Below, piece after piece: positions 50,440 to 62,134 of a stretch of DNA of 64,000 nt; the stretch's first letter is position 1; each line of letters starts with the position of its first letter. This DNA is from Flabesymbios commensalis (lineage: Eukaryota > Annelida > Polychaeta > Terebellida > Flabelligeridae), in the NCBI GenBank assembly GCA_964017125.1, contig OZ024915.1:75057365-75121364 (forward strand), written 5' to 3'. The position numbers and the translations under genes are program-made. The notes beneath the pieces were generated by a model. It was not told the origin of the DNA. It saw only the letters and a program-made list of their open reading frames with translations, and searched no databases.

Positions 50440-50508
50440 TGAGTGAGTGAGTGAGTGAGTGAGTGAGTGAGTGAGTGAGTGAGTGAGTGAGTGAGTGAGT
50501 GAGTGAGT
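50440..50508. repeat. (GAGT)n microsatellite
   Basis: About 17 GAGT units; third GAGT array in the window. Confidence 0.97.
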
Positions 50509-50509
50509 G

Positions 50510-51330
50510 TGAGGTCGGACGTTTTGTATTGTGGATTATATGATGACAAGTAAAGCCCACGCGATTATCACATGACCTCGCTGGCCTGAGGGTGGGGAGG
50601 GGGGGGGGGGAGTTACAAAGTAGTCACAACGGTTATTGGATAATGACACCTATTATTGTCATTATCCAGTCATAACTACATTATCATGATTAGCCTTTAG
50701 TGTATACACTATGTACATGAACATTATAAACATTTGTATAACTCGGTGCCAAATTTTCATTTATTATATTCCTTTACATTTGGAGCACATGGAATTTCTA
50801 ACGCTAATTCCAATTTCAAATCCAAGAAAATTATTTTTTTACGTATAACTAGATAGATCAAAAAAGTCAAATAACTATATTTAGCCACATGTATGACAAT
50901 GTGAGGCAAATCCATGTTTAATACTGTTCGTCTATGGCACAATAGCGCACGAGGAACAGATCCGGGATCATCCAGGATTTCGAAAAAAAAGGTCAGATGA
51001 AAATTGGGCTGTATTGATCTCTGACTAAAAATGATTTTAAATTAAGGTCAAACAATGATTTCTTAAAAGCTTCTCATTCAATAAATAGTAACGTTAGGGA
51101 GGCACAATTTCAATTTTATAAATTAGCGGGAGGTAAATACAATTATTTGTGTGCATGTATGCGAGGTAATGTACCAACCCTAATATTACGAATATATCCG
51201 GAAAAAAACGTCATCAAACAGAATCAGTTAAAAATGGATATAAAAAGGTCATAAAAGGCTTAATAATCACCACTCTTCGCTTTGTTGGAACAGCTGGTGT
51301 ATATTGTTTACAAGGATTATAAATATGGCA
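50510..51330. other. No gene; one weak family F scrap
   Basis: A G-run near 50597. ATGGAATTTCTAACGCTAAT and TCCAATTTCAAATCC near 50790 resemble the family F hairpin. Otherwise unique. Confidence 0.5.
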
Positions 51331-51405
51331 ACCCTTTTAGTTCGAGGACGACTTTTGACGTCAGATTCTGACGTCAAAATTCGTCCTCGCGCTGAAAGTG
51401 TTAAC
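51331..51405. mobile_element. Family D hairpin only, variant stem
   Basis: AACCCTTTTAGTTCGAGGAC, GACTTTTGACGTCAGATTCT, GACGTCAAAATTCGTCCTCG, CGCTGAAAGTGTTAA. GAGGACGACTTTTGACG pairs with CGTCAAAATTCGTCCTC, a fully rewritten stem compared with the GGGATCGACTTTAGACG form. Confidence 0.9.
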
Positions 51406-51582
51406 GCCCTTGGCCGAGCACTGTATTAACAAGATGTAACATCGCATATACTATTGGTGACTCCGTGGGGACATGGGGTGATATATTATTCAGCAGTGTT
51501 TCAGTGAGACCATCACAATGCCCATTACAATCAGTGTACTAGAAAAGACCGGGTGGGAAGAGAAGAACTGAACCGCCGGGCG

Positions 51583-51692
51583 AAGGCAAACAGCAGTAAC
51601 TGTTCACTGAAAAGTGAGCAGTTACTGCTGTTTGTCTTTGACAAACACCAGTAACTGCTTACTTTTCAAGTGAACAGTTACTGCTGTTTGAA
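51583..51692. mobile_element. Two family B hairpins in tandem
   Basis: AAGGCAAACAGCAGTAACTG, TTCACTGAAAAGTGAGCAGT, TACTGCTGTTTGTCTTTGAC, then AAACACCAGTAACTGCTTAC, TTTTCAAGTGAACAGTTACT, GCTGTTTG. AAACAGCAGTAACTG also appears alone at 51752 and 53283. Confidence 0.9.
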
Positions 51693-51944
51693 TTTTTTTT
51701 TGAAAAGTGAAAGTTAACGCTGTTTACAAAAGCCGAGCTGTACTAAATCAAACAGCAGTAACTGAAGCCCCATGCTGGCTGAAACGGAACTTGAAAATGA
51801 AGATTTCAGCCAATCAAAAGCATGAACAGATCCATTTGGAAGCTAAAACCCAAGACTTGACCGCGATTATTCAGGTCAATAAAGAAGGTTTATTGGAATT
51901 AGTAGCATTTGATCTACAGCATCGAACGCTCGGCTTATTCAACG

Positions 51945-52803
51945 CAATGTCAATAAAAAGTTATGGGCATTTTTCGGACCGATTCTTCTGGGTAAAACGA
52001 ATATAGCAATCTATGGCTCAAATATTCACGTGTGGACTCGTCCACGGCTCAAATCTTCACGTGTGGGCTCGTCCACGGCCCAAATCTTCACGTGTGGGCT
52101 CGTCCACGGCCCAAACCTTCACGTGTGGACTTGTCCACGGCCCAAACCTTCACGTGTGAGCTCGTCCACGGCCCAAACCTTCACGTGTGGACTTGTCCAC
52201 GGCCCAAACCTTCACGTGTGGACTCGTCCACGGCTCAAATCTTCACGTGTGAGCTCGTCCACGGCCAAAATCTTCACGTGTGGACTCGTCCACGGCCCAA
52301 ACCTTCACGGGTGAGCTCGTCCACGGCCAAAACCTTCACGTGTGGGCTCGTCCACGGCCCAAACCTTCGCGTGTGGACTCGTCCACTGCGCAAATTTTCA
52401 CGTGTGGACTCGTCCACGGCCCAAGCCTTCACGTGTGGACTCGTCCACGGCCCAAACCTTCACGTGTGAGCTCGTCCACGGCCCAAACCTTCACATGTGA
52501 GCTCGTCCACAGCCCAAACCTTCACGTGTGGGCTAGTCCACGGCCCAAACCTTCACGTGTGGACGTGGGCTCGTCCACGGCCAAACCTTCACGTGTGGAC
52601 TCGTCCACGGCCCAAACCTTCACGTGTGGACTCGTCCACGGCCCAAACCTTCACGTGTGGACTCGTCCACGGCCCCAACCTTCACGTGTGGATTCGTCCA
52701 CGGCCCAAGCCTTCACGTGTGGACTCGTCCACGGCCCAAGCCTTCACGTGTGGGCTCGTCCACGGCCCAAACCTTCACGTGTGGATTCGTCCACGGCCCA
52801 AAG
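51945..52803. repeat. 31-bp minisatellite, about 25 units, with its source flank
   Basis: Unit TTCACGTGTGGACTCGTCCA, CGGCCCAAACC (31 bp). GTGGAC and GTCCAC are inverted arms around TC. The left flank (51945-52020: AAAAAGTTATGGGCATTTTT, GGTAAAACGAATATAGCAAT) matches 7856-7960, where only one CTCGTCCACGGC follows. A unit length of 31 shifts frame every copy, so three overlapping open frames (STAQTFTCGLVHGPNLHVWT type) arise. I do not call these a gene. Confidence 0.95.
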
Positions 52804-52810
52804 CTTCACT

Positions 52811-53917
52811 GCTTTTTCTGCAGACAGTAATTTTTTTGCTAACTTTCCATGTGTGTTAGGAGCGCGGATCGCGTGGCACTGCGCGGAATTAACGTCGATA
52901 CTGTGCTCAAATATAACTCAACGGGCCACCATTAACGTGATCGCCTAGTCATATTGAGAAGAAGAAACAAGGATATTTTTCTGAAACCATTCCGTGTGGA
53001 TAGTTATTGCTGTTTTCACCCCTACACAATACTCCAGATATACATTATTATGCTTGGACCAATTTGGTTCTATGCATTATATGGTCATTTCTGAATAAAT
53101 CTCAAGTAATCACATCAAACAATGGAAGGGGTTGCCTCTGCTCCTTCAATTCTCACATATTATCGCTCATAATGAATAACAACACTTTATCACACCACAG
53201 AGTGGTGCAAACACATTTACCTCAAGACGAAATGACCTGTCTCACAATAGAACTCCAGGAAAAGGGAGCATAAATTAAGACAAACAGCAGTAACTCCATA
53301 CATATCAAAGGAGCAGCTACCCAGAAAACAGGGGTCAGATCATAATCATATGCGACAAAAGATCTTTATTGACACAAACCTTGTGTACGCGAGTTTCTCT
53401 ATTATACCATGGAGATACCATGATTATACCAAGAAATTGTATGAAGAAAAAATCAAAAATAATTTTGAAAGGTTTTCATTTGTTTTTTACTCAATCTGTA
53501 CAATAATATATGTACACACCAGAAACACAGAGTAACGGAAATTAGCTTGGAGCTGGTAGCAGAGGCAGAAATGCCTAATCAGCCAGAACAGGACCTGTAA
53601 GTACCTGTAAGTTAACGACTCATGTACCTCTGGTTTTAAGAGCGAGAAACATCCTCACCTTCGTCATTGGAGGACTCTATAAGCATGAAAAGTTTAAATG
53701 CCAAAGATTCCAAAAAAAATCTCTCTGTTTTCATGATTTTGGCAATAACCTTCAGTGACCTCATTTGCTTCAGAATATAGATGTACTATCCGGGAATAGA
53801 ATATAATAAGATATACGTCTTACCATGGTTACCAAGAATAGAACATTTATTCTTGGTATTACGACCCTAGAAGACTGAAGGTTATGAGGTTTCAGCAGAC
53901 AGAGGGTTACTGTGATA
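52811..53917. other. No gene supported
   Basis: About 1.1 kb of unique sequence. Open frames here are short and featureless. GACAAACAGCAGTAACTCC at 53280 is a family B scrap. Confidence 0.5.
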
Positions 53918-54027
53918 CCCAGCACACACGAGACAATGAAACAATGCCGGTTTAATGTTGGCCAACCGTCTGCGACACTGGGCAAACATTAAAACAGCAT
54001 TTGTTCATTGGATCGTGCTTGCTGATT
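53918..54027. mobile_element. Foldback family A, good copy
   Basis: CCCAGCACACACGAGACAAT, AATGCCGGTTTAATGTTGGC, CAACCGTCTGCGACACTGGG, AAACATTAAAACAGCATTTG, GATCGTGCTTGCTGA. Confidence 0.88.
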
Positions 54028-54058
54028 ATTATATATTACAGATGTTTACTTTTGCATT

Positions 54059-54305
54059 TAACTCTTCTCGAGTCTGAATTTACAATTGTCATCTTCATCC
54101 ACTACAAGCCACGAATTGCTGTCGCAATTCCCGACTTGAAGTGGGAGGGGGGGGGGGGGGGGGGGGAGGAAAGAAAACAGCCGTGTATTGGTAAACCAGC
54201 TTCATGGCTATTTTCCTTCTAAAATCCCTTAGTTTTAAACAAAATTAAGTCTGTTTTCAGGTGTCTAAAATGATATTTTACTGCATCGTGAGGGCTTAAA
54301 GGAGT
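54059..54305 (-). mobile_element. TTAA foldback family C with G-run
   Basis: TTAACTCTTCTCGAGTCTGA to GTGAGGGCTTAAAGGAGTTT. CATCCACTACAAGCCACGAA / TTCCCGACTTGAAGTGGGAG. A run of about 20 G at 54145-54166 sits in the body. TTGGTAAACCAGCTTCATGG confirms the family. Confidence 0.87.
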
Positions 54306-54317
54306 TTGAAGATGCAG

Positions 54318-54388
54318 CCATGCAAAGCTAAAAGGCAGTATCTGCTTACTTGTAAAGTAAGCAGATACTGCCTTTTGGCTTTGCAGAT
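54318..54388. mobile_element. Hairpin family B, near perfect
   Basis: CATGCAAAGCTAAAAGGCAG, TATCTGCTTACTTGTAAAGT, AAGCAGATACTGCCTTTTGG, CTTTGCAG. GTATCTGC / GCAGATAC replaces the usual GTAACTGC / GCAGTTAC in both arms. Confidence 0.92.
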
Positions 54389-54535
54389 CAGTTTATGGAG
54401 TAGGCGGAAGTACATGAATTGACCACTAGGTGGCAGTTCACACGGTCGTCATTGGTTGGTATCCATGGTACAGACGCTGGACGGGCTTTGAGGACAAGGT
54501 CACATGACACAGGTGTTATGCGTGCTGTATAACCC

Positions 54536-54644
54536 ACCCCAGCAAAAAAAGCCTCGCCCATTGTTGGTTCAAAGTTGGGACAACGTCGTAGACGATGGCT
54601 CAACATTAAACCAGCAATGGGTCAAAGCTTCGTCTTTTTAGGGT
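54536..54644. mobile_element. Foldback family A copy
   Basis: CCCAGCAAAAAAAGCCTCGC, CATTGTTGGTTCAAAGTTGG, GACAACGTCGTAGACGATGG, CTCAACATTAAACCAGCAAT, AAAGCTTCGTCTTTTTAGGG. Confidence 0.85.
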
Positions 54645-55497
54645 CTTGCATTATTCACCTGATCACTATCGCCATGACCATGATGACCTGAAAGATACAA
54701 CATGTATACAACATGTACAAAAGTGAAAATATGCTCATAAATCAAATAAAAATGCATTTTTACATGAATATCTTCATGTAATATTCCTCGATCTTTTGTT
54801 CCTAATTTATTATAAACAGTAAAACATATATATATATAACTTGGCGACGATATTTTCAGTTTAAAATATTTGTCATAGCAAATTGGGGACACATGGGGTG
54901 TAAAGAAAATTTTACTATGTTACTGGTGCAACGGATTCCCAAAAGCTCACAATTTGTTCGTTATAACCATGGAAACGATCGACAAAAAGTCAAACTTACT
55001 CTTGCAGGGCGCCGTAGATGGAAAAACCTCGTAAAATTATTTCGTAAGATATAAAACAATAATTCTGAGCTACCCTTGTACACGGAATAAGTAGGTGAAA
55101 AACGAGCAGTATAATAATATGTTCAAAAAACAATAATGACACTTTTTAAAAATTTAAATAATATTCACAAACTATCAAAAAACACACCATGAAAACATCT
55201 TGGAACCCTTTAGTGCTAAAAAGGGTGTAACTGCCACCTTACATCAATATATATATCCATCTTACATCAATATATATATCCAAATCAACAAAATTTCTAA
55301 AACACGAAGTACTCATACAGTGGCTTAGAAGGAGTTGAGTATGGGAACCGGTTGAGTATGTGTATCCATTGCTTATTCAATTTTTACGTGGAAGAGAAAA
55401 AATCATTTAATTTCACCACAATTGATATTTGTCTTTGCGAACTGAATGAGAAAATAAAGGCGAACTGGATGCGAAAATAAAGGCAGAATTATTGTCT
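54645..55497. other. No gene seen
   Basis: AT-rich unique sequence. CTTACATCAATATATATATC is duplicated in tandem near 55236-55280. The stretch ends at an assembly gap. Confidence 0.5.
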
Positions 55498-55697
55498 NNN
55501 NNNNNNNNNNNNNNNNNNNNNNNNNNNNNNNNNNNNNNNNNNNNNNNNNNNNNNNNNNNNNNNNNNNNNNNNNNNNNNNNNNNNNNNNNNNNNNNNNNNN
55601 NNNNNNNNNNNNNNNNNNNNNNNNNNNNNNNNNNNNNNNNNNNNNNNNNNNNNNNNNNNNNNNNNNNNNNNNNNNNNNNNNNNNNNNNNNNNNNNNN
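55498..55697. other. Assembly gap, 200 N
   Basis: Exactly 200 unknown bases, a round number that more likely marks a scaffold join of unknown size than a measured length. Confidence 0.99.
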
Positions 55698-55924
55698 TCA
55701 CCTAAAAATCTGATGGAATTGACTTGACAATTTAAATAATCACCAATAATTAGAGTTCGTGACAGTTAGATAAAACTGTATGTGGTTTAACCCTTGTGCT
55801 GCTAGGCTGAGGTTTAACCCTTGTATTGCTAGGCTGTAGACATATGGTTTCAAGGGAGCTTCAGATCAAATAAACTAAACGTATTTTTTAGAACATGCTC
55901 AGTTATTTGAATAATGCGATACTA

Positions 55925-56262
55925 TAGTCAGATTCACATTAAATTCATCAACCAGGATTAATTAATTTCGCGGATTTATCAGTCAATTCTCAACCAATTT
56001 TCAAAAAAAATTCAGACACTATTTTCCATTCATTAATTCTGAGACGAAGCTAATTGGTTTATAGAGGGCAACATTTTTATTTATTTACTACATGTCAAAT
56101 AGTCTAACTTCTTAAATACCTATCCAAACTTCGCGAAACTTTCAGGGTAGTCACGACATGAATGGAAAATTGTGTCTGCGAAATTTCATAAAAATTGGTT
56201 GAGAATTATTGATTGAACAATCAACGAAATTTATGCACCACGGTTAGTGTGAATCCGACTAT
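55925..56262. mobile_element. Foldback family J copy 2
   Basis: TATAGTCAGATTCACATTAA at the left mirrors TTAGTGTGAATCCGACTATA at the right. Inside are TCAGTCAATTCTCAACCAAT and the mirror TAAAAATTGGTTGAGAATTA, and CTACATGTCAAATAGTCTAA. Confidence 0.82.
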
Positions 56263-56319
56263 AGAGATACCAGGAAACTTTTTTGGGGCTTTCGAAGCTG
56301 GAAATTGTGTTAGTTATTC

Positions 56320-56490
56320 CTGCTTTATCCCTTACAGCGCGGGATCGATGACCGTAGTCCCATAAAATAGGTATTCAAATGAACCGGAAAGAGCGAACTA
56401 TTTATAACACATTTATGATAATTTCAAATTGAAGAAATACCCTTTGGTCTCCACGCGAAAATAATTCAGCGAGGTAAGGTTTAAACGAAA
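56320..56490 (+). mobile_element. Family D, hairpin deleted
   Basis: ATCCCTTACAGCGCGGGATC, AATAGGTATTCAAATGAACC, ACATTTATGATAATTTCAAA, TACCCTTTGGTCTCCACG, CAGCGAGGTAAGGTTTAA. Confidence 0.8.
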
Positions 56491-56524
56491 AACAAGATAA
56501 ACAATCAATTCAGCTGTAAAAGGG

Positions 56525-56745
56525 TTAACCCTTACAGCGCGGGGACCGACTTTAGTCTGTAGACGTCATGACAGATTCTGACGAATAAAGTCGCTCCCCT
56601 GCTATTTATTTATAATGACCGTAGACTCATAACATAGGTATTCAAATGAATCAGAAAGAGCTAACTAAGATATTTTTCAAAATGAAAAAACCCTTTGGTC
56701 TCCATGGATTTTACAAAAGAATTCAGCTGTATAAGGGTAATAATG
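56525..56745 (+). mobile_element. TTAA family D copy
   Basis: TTAACCCTTACAGCGCGGGG, ACCGACTTTAGTCTGTAGAC, TTCTGACGAATAAAGTCGCT, CATAGGTATTCAAATGAATC, CCCTTTGGTCTCCATGGATT, CAGCTGTATAAGGGTAA. The second family D copy within 400 bp. Confidence 0.87.
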
Positions 56746-57380
56746 GGATGCATTTAATTTTGGCCACCATATGCAATATTTTATAAAAGGCTGTTTTAAT
56801 CCGTCATGCAGTTGCAATGTGTCCCCATCTCCAGTTCTCTCTTCTGAAGTCCAGTCATATAATGCCACTTGGCGATGTAGTCACATCCATAAGAATGCAG
56901 CTTCCCATTGATTATTGAGCCTGAAAAAAGGCGATTAATAAATCTGTAAATAGACAAATCAATGACAAAATACAAGTAAGCAAGCAGATTGGCTAAATAC
57001 CAACCAACTCACCCAACAAACCAATAAACTGATCGGCCGAGTCCGATGACTAGGCCTGATCCCAGAAATGACCAATGGCAGAAAAAAATGATGACAAAAT
57101 AACAGAAAAAACGACCAAATTACATACCAAACAACCAACCGACCAATTTTAGTTTCATTCTTATTATTTTTCCAATTGTAGAAATGCATTTGTAATTGCT
57201 GTTTTTATACATCTTAGTTATATTATCTTAGCCAGAAGATCATACTAATGAACTAAAACAAAAATAACACATTAAACGGTACGGTAATTTACGTTTGAGA
57301 TCAAAATTTATTTAACGGCATTAGATTTATCGTGGTGAAATCCACTTAAATGAGGAGGGACAGCAAATACTGACTTCTGC
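56746..57380. other. No gene; cryptic CCAACC-rich stretch; possible LINE 5' region
   Basis: 56985-57150 has ACCAACCAACTCACCCAACA-like simple sequence, like 3603-4245. ACTTCTGCCATGGCGGAAGT at 57371-57390 is a short palindrome just before the LINE frame. No upstream LINE ORF1 is visible. Confidence 0.5.
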
Positions 57381-57413
57381 CATGGCGGAAGTCCTCAACA
57401 ATCACTCCATTAA

Positions 57414-60400
57414 TGGTCAGTGTTTTCCCATAAAAACAATCATCACTCGGACATAACAGATGTGAATAGAGTAATTAACAATGATCAGGTCAGTAAAATA
57501 CGCGTGCTGTCATGGAACATAAATGGTCTAGGTAACAAAATGACAGACCCTGATCTATTTACATTTATCCGCAACTACGATATAATATTTTTCATAGAAA
57601 CAATGAAAGGGAATGATTTCACATTGTCAATACCTGGTTATAAATTCCACCATGTAAGTAGAAAACTCAAACATAAAAATGCCTGTAGAGCTTCTGGTGG
57701 TATTGGCATACTTATTTTAAATAAATATGCAAATTTAACTAGGATAGCCCACACCTATGACTATTTGGTATGGTTAACATTAGCTACAGACTGTTGTCAG
57801 AAAAACATTAAAATTGGGTGTACCTATATACCACCAGAAAACTCAACATATGTTGGTGTAAGAAATGATTATTTTACTATGCTAGAAGAGGAAGTGGCTA
57901 GGTATATAGAAACGCACCACATCCTATTATGCGGTGACTTTAATAGCCGAACTGGTCAGGCTCCGGACTATGAAGCTGGGGTAATAGATACCAATGTAAA
58001 TGTTCCAAATCAACGTTCTAATGAAGATAAAGTAATTAACAAATACGGTCAACTTTTACTAAAGTTTTGTATGAACACAGGTTTCAAATTAGCCAATGGG
58101 CGGATGTATAATGATAATGATATCGGCCGCTTTACATACTACTCTCCCAATGGTTCAAGCACAATAGATTATCTGATTTTAAATGAAGATAACATAATCA
58201 GCAAATTTGAAGTTTTACCGAAATTGGTGGAATCAGATCATTGTCCCATACAGTTCAATATTTCAAATACTAAACTCGATGATCATGATGATTACAACCC
58301 ATTAAAAATAGACACCTGTGTAAATGACAAAGCTTCTTGCTCTAATGTTTTCATATGGCAAGACGAGAAAAAGCAAGAATATCAACTAGCTTTACGAAAT
58401 GAGCAAACGTGTCATGCATTTGAGGAAATGCTGTGTGCCGTCATCGATGGGTGTAATACTGACACTCTATGTGACATGTTCAATGGTATGATAGAAAATG
58501 TAATTTCGCCATTATTCCCAACAAGGAAACATATTTCGAAGCAAAGAAAGAACACTCAAAATAATTTTCCCTCTAACCCCTGGTATGATAAAGAATGTAA
58601 ATCCTTGAAGTATGTTGTTAATAATATTGCTAAACAGAGAGACTTTAACGCACGGCATGGCGAATATAATATAATGTTACGACAATATAAGCAATTAATC
58701 CAAAGAAAGAAAAGACAATACCAGCAAGCCAAACTTAGTGAGCTGGAAAATATGAGAACGGAAGATCCTAATTCCTATTGGAAATTCTGGAAATCTTTAA
58801 ATCCTAGAAATGTTACTACAGGGCCTACTTTGGCAGACTTTGTGAAATACTTTGAACAACAAGTTTACCCACCACATGTGGATTATTTTGATTATGAACA
58901 CATGAATAATATTATAAAGCAAGTTACTTCATTTCAACATAATGTAGAGCACGATAAATCTAATATGACACAGTTCCTAAACAGTCCCATAACTGCAGAA
59001 GAAATTAAAAAGGCAATTCAAAAGTTGAAATGCAAGAAAGCAGCGGGTGTAGATGGTATTTCTGCCGAATTTTACAAATATGGATGTAATGAACTATTGC
59101 CAGCATTAGAATTGTTGTTCAATACCATTCTTACCAATGGTGAATATCCATCTAGATGGGCTACCGGTATAATCCACCCTGTCTACAAAAAGGGGGACCA
59201 TGGTGTTCCAGATAATTACAGGAAAATCACAGTCATGCCGTGTATTGGGAAACTATTTGAATCTATACTTAATAACAGACTCTCATTTAAAAACGAAGTG
59301 TGTAATGATAATGATCCTTAGCAAGCTGGTTTTAAAAGCAATTCGCGAACTACGGACAATATATTCATACTATGTGCCATCATAGATAAACAAAGGTGTC
59401 TTTCTAAACCCCTGTATACATGCTTTGTCGATTTCACAAAAGCATTTGACTATATTGATAGAACAGCATTATACTACAAATTATTGAACAGGGGAATAGA
59501 CGGCAATTTGCTAAACATAATAAGAAGCATGTTTTCTAAAGCAGAGTGTCGTGTAAAATGGGACTGGCGTATCAGTGACATATTAAAAAGCGAATATGGG
59601 GTTCTACAAGGCGGTATGCTCAGTCCCAAACTATTCACGGAATTTCTACAAGACATATCCGCAACATTTGACCAAGATCAAGGTATCCCTGTGGACACCT
59701 TACTAATGGTATATCTGTTATTTGCAGATGACCTTGTCCTTTTTTCAGAATCTGCTGAGGGATTACAAAAACAGCTAACTGCTCTGTATTTATATGCTTC
59801 CCTTTGGCATATCATAGTAAGCATTCCTAAAACAAAAGTTCTAATCTTTAATGAGCGTTACACAAAAGTACACGGAAGCTTCCACTATGGTGATAACATT
59901 ATAGAAAAATCTGAACAATATAAATACCTGGGTGTGGTGTATAGCACCAAGTCTGCTAATAACGTGTTAAAAGAAACTTTTTCTCATCTTGCTTCCCAAG
60001 CTGGGAAAGCAATTTTTTCTCTACGTAAACAGTCCCGTCCTGTGGTCGGTAAATTGTCACCCACTATTGCGTTCAAGGCATTTGATTGTCAAATATTGCC
60101 CATACTAGAATATGGAAGTGATATATGGTACACAGGCGATGATGTTAACGAGCTGGAAAAAATCCATCTAAAATTTATTAAATCTACACTTGGAGTTAGA
60201 AAGCAAACACCTACACCTGCAATATATGGGGACACGGGACGATTTCCACTGATCATCCGACAACACATAAAAGCCGTAAAATATTGGTGTAGAATTCTTA
60301 AACTATCTCAGAGCCATCCAGTCAGAAATGCCTACAATATGCTTCTTGAGCTAGATGGCATCGGCTTCACGAATTGGTGTTCCCGTATTCGCTCTGTCCT

Positions 60401-60932
60401 CGAACGAGCCGGGCTTGATCAAATTTGGGAATCACAGAATATTGTGGATACAAATAAATTCATGCTTTTATTTAAAGAATCAATTGTTAGAATATTTACA
60501 CAGCAGTGGAGAAAAGATATTGAGAGTTCGAGTAAGCTGCGCACATATGCAATAGTAAAAAAGTATTTCTGTGTTGAACCATATATCTTACACACAAGGG
60601 GTAACCATCTCATAACATCAATGGCGAGATACCGAATGAGCTCACATGATCTAAATATAGAAAGAGGACGATACAATAATCCAATCACTCCAATAAACCA
60701 GCGAATATGCACAAGGTGTGAATTAAACGAAATTGACGACGAAATACATCTTCTTCTCCACTGTAACGCTATGAATAATGAACGCAAAATCTTGTTTAAC
60801 TCGGTAACCGCAACTATCAATATACAGCCGACAAATGAAATGTTTCTACAAATTATGACATCTAGAGACATAACAGTGGTGAAGTCACTAGCGCAATTTA
60901 TCTATGGCTGTTTTAAACAAATTAATTGTTAA
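57414..60932 (+). pseudogene. LINE ORF2: AP endonuclease, reverse transcriptase, Cys-His motif; one TAG
   Basis: Copies LINE RNA into DNA at a nicked target. Counting the GTG at 57420 as residue 1: the endonuclease has VLSWNINGLG (W32), FFIETMKG, GGIGILI, LLCGDFNSRTG and VESDHCPI. The linker has many lysines. The reverse transcriptase begins near residue 515 (KCKKAAGVDGISAEFYKYG), then FVDFTKAFD (669), GVLQGGMLSP and FADDLVLFSE (768). CTRCELNEIDDEIHLLLHC is at 1097-1115. All catalytic signatures are present. A TAG at 59319-59321, between the residues NDP and QAGFKSN, is the only break; the frame is the same on both sides. The normal ATG is not in frame: ATG 57382 (MAEVLNNHSING) lies in another phase and stops early, so the N-terminus is also altered or starts elsewhere. 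About 1170 codons. Confidence 0.93.
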
Positions 60933-62134
60933 AAACACCGAGTATAATAAATCAAAGTCACCTATCGCTATATTATCCATATTATCATGCCTTCATGATT
61001 TGACTTGGGTATTACCACATATCAGGACGGCTGTTGCTCTCGGATTTATTATTTGGCTTTTTAGGGCCGGTTAGGGACGTTTCCGTCGCCTTTGTTATCA
61101 GACGAGGTGGGGCCTTATGGATGATTTCAGAGTTGCTAAGTCAGCTGATTTTATCTATGAGGTCGGGAATGTTTTTCTTCGATTGTAACTCCGAGTATGT
61201 GGTACTAACTAGGTCGTGAGTGAAATGGTATGAAATAAACAATATAGTGAAGTAAAATAAGCTGTAATGTTTTTTTGTTTTTTTTTGTGCGAGGGCCATA
61301 TAGGTAATAAATCACTAGTTAATTAAATAAACTTTAATGTTATTGTGTGAGTGCCATGTCCTGCGTGAATGGCACACATAATTATTATCCGTAATTGTCA
61401 TTGTTATTACATCACAAGTCTGCAACACTCGATAATATGGATGGTTCTGATGCTATACTTTGTTGGCAGTCGACGAACCACAATGTCCGACTTTTATTAG
61501 TATGTATATATTGTGTTACGGTAGTAGTACTGTTATTACGTTGTTAAGTTTACACCACCAGTCATTATCAGGGAATCTCCGAGTTCATAGCGACTGTGCT
61601 TGCATGGTCAAATGGCTCGGAGCTACCTGTTTCGCGGATTGCCACATTAATTGTACTGCGTTATATTATATATACATATATATATTTTTTAAATACCATA
61701 TAATTTTTACCATTGTCTTATTTCATACTCCAGTTATTGTAGCATAATTATGCACCTGTATATATTTTTGGTTTCTACGCTTTCCAGAGTGTCTTTTTTG
61801 CTACTATATATAATTAGTATATTAAACATAGTAGCTATTTTATCTCTGGTTTTGGTGCGGGAAGCAAAATGATAGACCCCCATGTTATCTTGGCTATGCC
61901 TTTTAATTTTATTTTAAGAAGTAGTCATTTGTATCACCGAAATACCCGGTTTTTATTATGGCAATGCCACCTAACATGATTTTAGTTGTTTATCATACTA
62001 TGTATATTGACTCATATGATTTTAACAAACTAACATTCTTGTATATACATGTACATATATCTCTCTTATTACTATGACAAATAAGTCTGTAATGACTTTT
62101 ATTTCTGTCAATAAAATGTCTGTCTGTCTGTCTA
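60933..62134 (+). other. LINE 3' UTR and tail
   Basis: Non-coding, following TAA at 60930-60932. Ends TTTCTGTCAATAAAATGTCT, GTCTGTCTGTC. The AATAAA plus tetranucleotide tail is typical of many LINE 3' ends. Assignment of the whole 1.2 kb to the element is by continuity. Confidence 0.6.
62110..62115 (+). promoter_or_regulatory. Polyadenylation signal AATAAA of the LINE
   Basis: AATAAA directly before the TGTC tail, at the expected end of the element. Confidence 0.55.

Larger units (their letters stand above)
57382..62134 (+). mobile_element. LINE (non-LTR retrotransposon), nearly whole 3' portion
   Basis: Contains an endonuclease and reverse transcriptase frame (57414-60932), a 3' UTR of about 1.2 kb, AATAAA at 62110 and a short TGTC tail ending near 62134. 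No ORF1 is found upstream, so the copy may be 5' truncated or may belong to a one-frame family. A target duplication could not be defined. The C-terminal CX2CX9HX4C motif and the AP-type endonuclease fit CR1/Jockey-like and related clades, but the clade is not settled. Confidence 0.9.

Noticed and set aside
52030-52948. Overlapping plus-strand frames of up to 222 codons
   Set aside because: The 31-bp unit shifts frame each copy, so three frames are open together. This is a property of the minisatellite.
55489-55713. Open frames across 55498-55697
   Set aside because: They consist of unknown bases from the assembly gap.
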